Origin: Betaproteobacteria bacterium Ga0074130
Lineage (GTDB): Bacteria > Pseudomonadota > Gammaproteobacteria > Burkholderiales > Rhodocyclaceae
Assembly (NCBI GenBank): GCA_001464495.1
Contig: LNDZ01000024.1
Span: forward strand, 21,098-85,097
Direction: 5' to 3'
Length of the DNA: 64,000 bases
Shown: piece by piece, positions 58,876 to 64,000 of the stretch
How positions within the stretch are numbered: the first letter of the stretch is position 1
Layout: every line of letters begins with the position of its first letter
The notes under the pieces: model-generated
What the model was told of the DNA's origin: nothing
What the model saw: only the letters and a program-made list of their open reading frames with translations
Database searches by the model: none
Position numbers and translations under genes: made by a program

Positions 58876-60204
58876 TCACTTCTTGGCATCAGGACCGACG
58901 ATCACCGTCACCAGTCCATTTTTCTTCACGCGGCTGGCAAAAGCAGCGCGAACTTGCGCGGCCGTGACTGAATTAATGAGACGCGGGTAATCATCAATGA
59001 AATTCAAGGGCAGTTCATAAAAGCCAATCGCCGAGAGATAGCCAAGCAGCTTGGCATTGCTGTCGATGCGTAAGGCCAGACCATCAACATAATATTGCTT
59101 GGCGGCTTTTAGCTCAGCCTCTGTCGGCCCCTTCTGCAGATACCCATCCAGCACGTCATGCACGACTTTCAATGCATCGTCAGCTTGTTCTGTCCGCGTC
59201 TGCAGACCGATCTGGAAAGGACCTTCGAGCTTTCGTGGTGCGAAGTAAGAATGCACGTCATAAGCGTAGCCACGCTTCTCCCGCACCTCCTTCATCAGCC
59301 GCGACACAAAGCCGCCGCCACCGAGACTGTAGTTACCCACCAACAGCGCGTAATACTCCGGATCACTGCGCTTGACCGCCGGCATGCCGACTGCAATGTG
59401 AGCTTGGGCGGAAGGGTGAGCAATACGGACAACCTCGCCTGCAGGGGCTGGCACAGGGGGGATCGGAGCTACGGCTGCACGACTTGGCAGTGCAGCAGAG
59501 AGGTCTGCCGCAATCACCTCAGCCTCGGCACGCGTGATGGCGCCGATCATTGAAATCACAGCACCTTGGGCACTGTAGTTATTACGGTGAAAGGCCACCA
59601 GATCATCACGTGAGAGCGCCGCAACACTGTGAACACTGGCCGTCCGACCATAGGGATGACCAGGATACAGCGCAGCCGAAAAACGCTTACCGAGCACCGT
59701 GCCTGGGCGGGTTTCCGCTTCCTGAATGGCAGCAATCGAGCGCGCCTTTTCGCGCGCCAGCACTTCAGCCGGAAAGCTCGGCGAAGACAACAGGCTCCGC
59801 AGCAATGCCAATCCACCATTGCGCTGCGCAGGCTCAACCAAGGTGCGCAGACTGATGCTACTGCGATCACTATCGACACCGCCGCCGACACGAATACCCA
59901 GATCAACCACACGACCAGCGATCTTCTCTTCGTCTAGCGCCTCAACACCTGCCCCGGCAACCCCTGCATCTAAGAGGCTGCGTGTCATCGATGCCAGGCC
60001 GCTCTTGTTGGCGGGATCTTGGGCACTCCCTGCCGGGATATCGATTTGCAGATCGAGGATAGGCAATGCGTTGGTAGCCACAAAATACACACGTGCGCCA
60101 CTTGGTGTCGTCCAGTGCTCAATCTTTGTTGCCGAGTGTGCCTGCGTCGCGAGACTCGTCAGGAGTGAGCAAGTCAATGCAAGAAAAACGTGCTTGGGGT
60201 TCAT
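58876..60204 (-). CDS. M16-family protein lacking the zinc motif (partner subunit)
   Basis: 442 residues with a signal peptide (MNPKHVFLALTCSLLTSLATQAHS). Overall an M16 peptidase: IPAGSAQDPANKSGLASM...LLDAGVAGAG, YPGHPYGRTASVHSV, and FVSRLMKEVREKRGYAYDVHSYF (the Arg/Tyr motif of the C-domain). Where active members have HxxEH, this has KSGLASMTRSLL, so it cannot bind zinc there. It most likely forms a heterodimer with the active protein encoded nine bases upstream, as in two-subunit M16 peptidases. Confidence 0.92.
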   Translation of the reverse strand: MNPKHVFLALTCSLLTSLATQAHSATKIEHWTTPSGARVYFVATNALPILDLQIDIPAGSAQDPANKSGLASMTRSLLDAGVAGAGVEALDEEKIAGRVVDLGIRVGGGVDSDRSSISLRTLVEPAQRNGGLALLRSLLSSPSFPAEVLAREKARSIAAIQEAETRPGTVLGKRFSAALYPGHPYGRTASVHSVAALSRDDLVAFHRNNYSAQGAVISMIGAITRAEAEVIAADLSAALPSRAAVAPIPPVPAPAGEVVRIAHPSAQAHIAVGMPAVKRSDPEYYALLVGNYSLGGGGFVSRLMKEVREKRGYAYDVHSYFAPRKLEGPFQIGLQTRTEQADDALKVVHDVLDGYLQKGPTEAELKAAKQYYVDGLALRIDSNAKLLGYLSAIGFYELPLNFIDDYPRLINSVTAAQVRAAFASRVKKNGLVTVIVGPDAKK

Positions 60205-60213
60205 GCTTGTCCC

Positions 60214-61578
60214 TTAATGCTTGAGCGGAACGGCGGGCTTCTTGGCCGCCTTTGGATCAATCGGCTGTGGATCGAGTACTGCCACCGTCAGCACATCGTC
60301 ACTGAAATACTTTTTGGCAACGGTCTGCACCTGATCGGCGGTCACTGCCTTGAGCTTCTCCAACATGCGATCAAGGTCACGCCAGTGGAAGCCTGCAGCT
60401 TCGGTCCCACCAATTTCCATGGCCTGCGCCATCATTGAGTCGCGTTTGTACACTTGGCTTGCAACCAACTGCACTTTCACACGTGCCAGCTCGGCTTCAT
60501 CGACCCCTTGATCCTGAATGCGCTTCAACTCGCCACGCAAGGCCGCTTCCAGTTCGGCCACGGTTCGGCCCTCGCCCGGCTGTCCGTCCATGATGAACAG
60601 GCTTTCACCGCGCAGCGTGGCGTCATAGCCAGCGCCCGCTGCATGTGCAATGCTGCTCTCGCGAACCAGCTTACGTGAGAAGCGCGCCGCATCATGACCA
60701 TCGAGCACAGCCGCCAGTACCTGTAAGGCATACGGTTCGCTGTCTTTTTCGACATCCTTGAGCTTGGGCACCTTCCAGGCCAAGGCGATGTACGGCAGGC
60801 TGGATGGTGCTTTGATCGTAATACGCTTGATGCCTTTTTGCTCCGGTTCAACCTGCGGCTTCCGTACCGGCAAGGCATGCGACTTGATACCACCGTAGTA
60901 TTTCTCGGCTAGCTTGAACACCTCATCCTTGTTCACGTCACCGACGATCACGACATACGCGTTCGACGGGGTGTACCAGTCGCGGTACCAGTTCATTGCA
61001 TCCTGCCAAGTCATGTTCTCAAGATCGTCCATCCAGCCAATGACAGGGCGACGATAGGGGTGCGCTTTGAAGGCGGCCGCATTTAAAGCTTCGTAGACCA
61101 GCGCATGAGGATTATCTTCGGTGCGCAGACGCCGCTCCTCCATGACCACCTTGATCTCACTGGCGAACTCTTCCTTGGTAAACGCGAGGTTCTGCATGCG
61201 GTCGGCCTCAAGCTCCATCATGCGGGCCAATGCGCGCTTCGGCACGATCTGGAAGTAGGCGGTGTAATCACGGCTGGTAAAGGCGTTGTCATTCCCTCCC
61301 GCCGCAGCAACGATGCGGTTGAACTCGCCACTCTTAAGCTTACGCGTCCCCTTGAACATCAGGTGTTCCAGCGCATGGGCGACACCGGAGTAACCATCTT
61401 TTTCATCCATCGCACCCGCGCGGTACCAGACCATGTTCACCACGGTCGGGGCGCGGTGATCTTCCTTGACGATAACGCGCAAGCCATTGGCCAGTTGCTT
61501 CTCATAAGGGTTGGCGGACGCAGCGAGCGATAGGGTCAGCCCGAACGTCATTGCCGCGAGCAGAGAAAGTGGCTTCAT
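60214..61578 (-). CDS. M16-family zinc peptidase (active subunit)
   Basis: About 454 residues, exported (LSLLAAMTFGLTLSLAASA signal). The inverted zinc motif is GVAHALEHLMFKGT (HxxEH, about residue 70), with the distal Glu in EFASEIKVVMEERR. The C-terminal domain lacks the full RGY motif, which instead is found in the partner protein: a complementary split typical of paired M16 subunits. Acts in the periplasm on peptides or misfolded proteins; the exact substrate is unknown. Divergent from ftsY. ATG 61584 is an alternative start. Confidence 0.93.
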   Translation of the reverse strand: MKPLSLLAAMTFGLTLSLAASANPYEKQLANGLRVIVKEDHRAPTVVNMVWYRAGAMDEKDGYSGVAHALEHLMFKGTRKLKSGEFNRIVAAAGGNDNAFTSRDYTAYFQIVPKRALARMMELEADRMQNLAFTKEEFASEIKVVMEERRLRTEDNPHALVYEALNAAAFKAHPYRRPVIGWMDDLENMTWQDAMNWYRDWYTPSNAYVVIVGDVNKDEVFKLAEKYYGGIKSHALPVRKPQVEPEQKGIKRITIKAPSSLPYIALAWKVPKLKDVEKDSEPYALQVLAAVLDGHDAARFSRKLVRESSIAHAAGAGYDATLRGESLFIMDGQPGEGRTVAELEAALRGELKRIQDQGVDEAELARVKVQLVASQVYKRDSMMAQAMEIGGTEAAGFHWRDLDRMLEKLKAVTADQVQTVAKKYFSDDVLTVAVLDPQPIDPKAAKKPAVPLKH

Positions 61579-61681
61579 AGGCATATGTACACAGATAAAA
61601 AGGGCAAACAGGCGCTTCTGATAAAATCAGGTATCAAGCCGCGCATCATACCTTGCGCGCACTGCATGGACATCTCGCCGC

Positions 61682-62650
61682 ATGTTTGGTTTCCTCAAGA
61701 AAGATTCTTCGCCTGAAGCCCAGGCCGCAGCCGCCAGCACACCTTCCTGGGGCGAACGGCTGAAGGCTGGCCTCGCTAAGACCCGCGCCACGCTCAACAC
61801 GCCGCTGGGCGAGCTTTTCAGCCGCGGCAAGATTGACGATGCTCTATTGGAAGAGCTGGAGTCGCTCCTACTCATGGCTGATTGCGGCATTGACGCCACC
61901 CAGTGGCTGCTTGACGAGCTCAAGGCCCGCGTTAAGCGCGACAAGCTGGAAGATGCGGATCAACTCCGTGGGGCCTTGAGCGAACTGCTCACCACGTTGC
62001 TTACACCGCTAGAGCAACCCCTCGATGTCAGTACAGCAAAACCGTTCATCGTCATGATTGCAGGCGTCAATGGCGCGGGGAAAACCACCTCGATTGGCAA
62101 GCTGGCGCATCACTTCCAGCAGCAAGGCAACAGCGTGCTACTCGCCGCCGGTGACACCTTCCGTGCCGCCGCTCGCGAACAGTTGGTGGCGTGGGGCGAG
62201 CGCAATAACGTCACAGTAATCGCCCAGGAGTCAGCCGATCCAGCCGCTGTAGTATTCGATGCCATCAGTGCTGCACGCGCCCGCAACATCAGCGTGATCA
62301 TGGCCGATACGGCAGGTCGTTTGCCAACACAAATGCATTTGATGGACGAAATCGCCAAAGTCCGCCGCGTGATTCAGAAAGCCGAACCGAGCGGCCCGCA
62401 TGAGGTGATTCTCGTACTGGATGCCAATATCGGCCAGAACGCAATTCAGCAGGTGAAGGCCTTCGACAAAGCTATCGGCATCACCGGCCTAATCGTCACC
62501 AAACTCGACGGTACCGCCAAGGGCGGTGTGCTTGCCGCCATCGCCCGTCAATGCCCCAAGCCCGTGCGCTTCATTGGCGTGGGTGAAGGAATGGACGACT
62601 TGCAGCCTTTCGTTGCTAAAGAGTTCGTCTCGGCCCTACTCGACCAATGA
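61682..62650 (+). CDS. ftsY: Signal recognition particle receptor FtsY
   Basis: Docks SRP-ribosome complexes at the membrane. 322 residues with a short acidic N-domain lead (MFGFLKKDSSPEAQ), so it has little of the long A-domain of E. coli. GTPase motifs: MIAGVNGAGKTTSIGKLA (about residue 127), DTFRAAAREQL, MADTAGRLPTQ, VTKLDGTAKGG. Its stop overlaps the ftsE start (ATGA). Confidence 0.97.
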   Translation: MFGFLKKDSSPEAQAAAASTPSWGERLKAGLAKTRATLNTPLGELFSRGKIDDALLEELESLLLMADCGIDATQWLLDELKARVKRDKLEDADQLRGALSELLTTLLTPLEQPLDVSTAKPFIVMIAGVNGAGKTTSIGKLAHHFQQQGNSVLLAAGDTFRAAAREQLVAWGERNNVTVIAQESADPAAVVFDAISAARARNISVIMADTAGRLPTQMHLMDEIAKVRRVIQKAEPSGPHEVILVLDANIGQNAIQQVKAFDKAIGITGLIVTKLDGTAKGGVLAAIARQCPKPVRFIGVGEGMDDLQPFVAKEFVSALLDQ

Positions 62651-63309
62651 TCCGATTTGAGAACGTCTACAAGCGTTACCCACAAGGCCTAGAGGCACTG
62701 GCCGATATCAACTTCAGTATCGATCAAGCCACGCTGACCCTGCTGAAAGGTCATTCAGGGGCGGGCAAGTCCACGCTACTCAAGCTGATCGCGGCCATTG
62801 AACGGCCGACTGCGGGTGTGGTGCTAGTCAATGGCGAAAACGTCGGTGCGCTGCGCCGAGCGGCCATTCCTTGGCTGCGCCGCAATATCGGCATGATTTT
62901 CCAAGATCCCAAATTACTGTTTGATCGCACGGCCTTCGACAATGTGATGCTGCCGCTTTCGATTGCTGGCTTTCCACCGCGCGAAGCCGAGCGCCGCGTG
63001 CGGGCCGCACTCGACAAGGTGGGTCTGGGCGACCGTGAACGTGCCATGCCCATCACGCTGTCGGGTGGCGAGCAACAGCGCCTTGCCATTGCCCGGGCAG
63101 TCGTGAATCGTCCCACGCTGTTGCTGGCAGATGAACCAACCGCCCACCTTGACCCTGACAATGCCCGCGAAGTGGCCAAGTTATTCCACGAGTTCCAGCA
63201 GGTTGGCGTGACCGTGATCATCGCCACCCATGACGAAGGCCTCTATGCGGGCTATCAGCCTAAGCGCATTGCACTGGCACAAGGTCGTCAGGTAGGAGCT
63301 GCGTCATGA
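62647..63309 (+). CDS. ftsE: Cell division ATP-binding protein FtsE
   Basis: The ATPase of the FtsEX complex that activates murein hydrolases at the septum. 220 residues: MIRFENVYKRYPQGLEAL, Walker A LKGHSGAGKSTLLKLI, signature LSGGEQQRLAIARA, Walker B LLLADEPTAHLD (His where most FtsE have Asn/Gly), and the switch His in IATHDEGL. Overlaps ftsX by four bases. Confidence 0.97.
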   Translation: MIRFENVYKRYPQGLEALADINFSIDQATLTLLKGHSGAGKSTLLKLIAAIERPTAGVVLVNGENVGALRRAAIPWLRRNIGMIFQDPKLLFDRTAFDNVMLPLSIAGFPPREAERRVRAALDKVGLGDRERAMPITLSGGEQQRLAIARAVVNRPTLLLADEPTAHLDPDNAREVAKLFHEFQQVGVTVIIATHDEGLYAGYQPKRIALAQGRQVGAAS

Positions 63310-64000
63310 GTGCGTGGCTTACGCAACAAAAAGCGGCCTTTGCGCTGGCCATGCGTCGACTTGCCGGTGCGCCGACAACCACGCTACTGGCTGCCCTGAG
63401 TATCGGCATTGCCTTGGCGCTCCCAGCAGGAGGGCAACTGTTGCTGAACAGCCTGCAGCAATTCGGCCAAGGCAGTTCAGCAACTCCGCAGATCTCTGTG
63501 TTCATGGCACTGGACGCAAATGACAAACAAGCCACGGCTGTCGGTAACCAACTCAAGGCGCATGCCGGCATTGCCTCCATACAATTTGTCAGCCGCGAAG
63601 ACACTCAGAAACGGCTGCGTGGCGGCGGCCTCGCACAGATCATTGACTCGTTGCCGAAAAACCCATTTCCCGACACCTTCATCGTCAATCCGCATGACAC
63701 AACCCCCGCCGCGCTCGAATCACTGCGGACTGAGCTTGGCAAACTGACAAACGTGGAGCATGTCCAACTCGATAGCGCATGGGCACGCCGCCTCGCGGCC
63801 CTGCTACAACTGGGCCGTACGGTGGTAGCGCTGCTCGCTATCCTATTTGGTGTTGGCTTAGTCGCCCTGATTTTCAACACCATTCGTTTGCAGGTGCTCA
63901 CGCAAGGCGAGGAAATCGAGGTCAGTCGCCTACTGGGTGCCACGGACGCCTACATCGGCCGTCCGTTTTTCTACTTCGGCGCGCTGCAGGGGCTATTTGG
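63306..64000 (+). CDS. ftsX: Cell division protein FtsX, 3' end outside window
   Basis: The membrane subunit of FtsEX. 231 codons are visible. N-terminal cytoplasmic part, first membrane helix (TTTLLAALSIGIALALPAGG), the periplasmic domain (QISVFMALDANDK...VQFVSRED-like region, ELGKLTNVEHVQLDSAWARRL), a second membrane segment (VVALLAILFGVGLVALIFNT) and the RLQVLTQGEEIEVSRLLGAT segment of the FtsX/MacB family. The rest lies beyond position 64000. Confidence 0.95.
   Translation, partial: MSAWLTQQKAAFALAMRRLAGAPTTTLLAALSIGIALALPAGGQLLLNSLQQFGQGSSATPQISVFMALDANDKQATAVGNQLKAHAGIASIQFVSREDTQKRLRGGGLAQIIDSLPKNPFPDTFIVNPHDTTPAALESLRTELGKLTNVEHVQLDSAWARRLAALLQLGRTVVALLAILFGVGLVALIFNTIRLQVLTQGEEIEVSRLLGATDAYIGRPFFYFGALQGLF

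Overview
The window is chromosomal, moderately GC-rich and densely coded, and reads as a beta-proteobacterium. I would guess the order Neisseriales or a close relative, but no 16S gene is present to settle it. Three gene orders support this: the tetratricopeptide–lolB–ispE–tRNA-Gln–prs–rplY–pth block, the rsmI/yraN–gmhA–BON lipoprotein–rfaE2 block, and a division/cell-wall (dcw) cluster with murB inside it, followed by lpxC, dciA, an M23 peptidase and secA. meso-DAP-type MurE, LpxC, LolB, an outer-membrane receptor and the heptose genes show a Gram-negative envelope.

Layout. 1-2379 (+): end of a membrane glycosyltransferase, a UbiA-family prenyltransferase, a cyclic-nucleotide-binding-domain protein and a small unknown protein. 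2491-5683 (+): pntA-pntB with promoter and terminator. 5762-6163: a small secreted protein. 6178-7835 (-): a FucA-like class II aldolase coupled to mtnA, suggesting the DHAP shunt for methylthioadenosine / 5'-deoxyadenosine salvage. 7844-31257 (-): secA, an M23 peptidase, dciA (+), a small membrane protein, lpxC, then the whole dcw cluster back to mraZ, with a promoter and three MraZ boxes at its head. ftsW and murG are separated by a 107-bp duplication that creates a coupled 36-codon ORF. 31258-31848: a gene-poor stretch with hairpins, a terminator and a candidate 20-residue membrane peptide locus. 31849-32316 (-): rnpB.

32334-34713 (-): lipoprotein, pyrC, rsmI. 34770-37282 (+): yraN, a secreted HIRAN protein, gmhA, a BON lipoprotein and rfaE2. 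37279-40235 (-): a membrane-anchored TAXI protein and a formyl-CoA transferase with its own promoter and terminator. 40273-41991 (-): ssb and an MFS transporter, divergent from uvrA (42139-44991, +). 45343-46619 (+): a DUF2325 protein under a promoter overlapped by a near-perfect Fur box. 46616-50904 (-): a tightly coupled outer-membrane receptor / periplasmic binding protein / diguanylate cyclase trio that looks like an envelope-spanning c-di-GMP signalling unit. 50999-56599 (-): pth, rplY, prs, tRNA-Gln, ispE, a cysteine-less lolB and a TPR lipoprotein. 56670-57479 (+): mutM. 57507-61578 (-): a ferredoxin, coaD, rsmD and a pair of M16 proteins, one lacking the zinc motif. 61682-64000 (+): ftsY-ftsE-ftsX, with ftsX cut by the window end.

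Most of the window is housekeeping. The parts I consider least described are the receptor/binding-protein/cyclase trio, the ftsW-murG insertion, the 20-residue peptide locus, the mtnA-aldolase pair, the Fur-controlled DUF2325 gene and the non-lipidated LolB.
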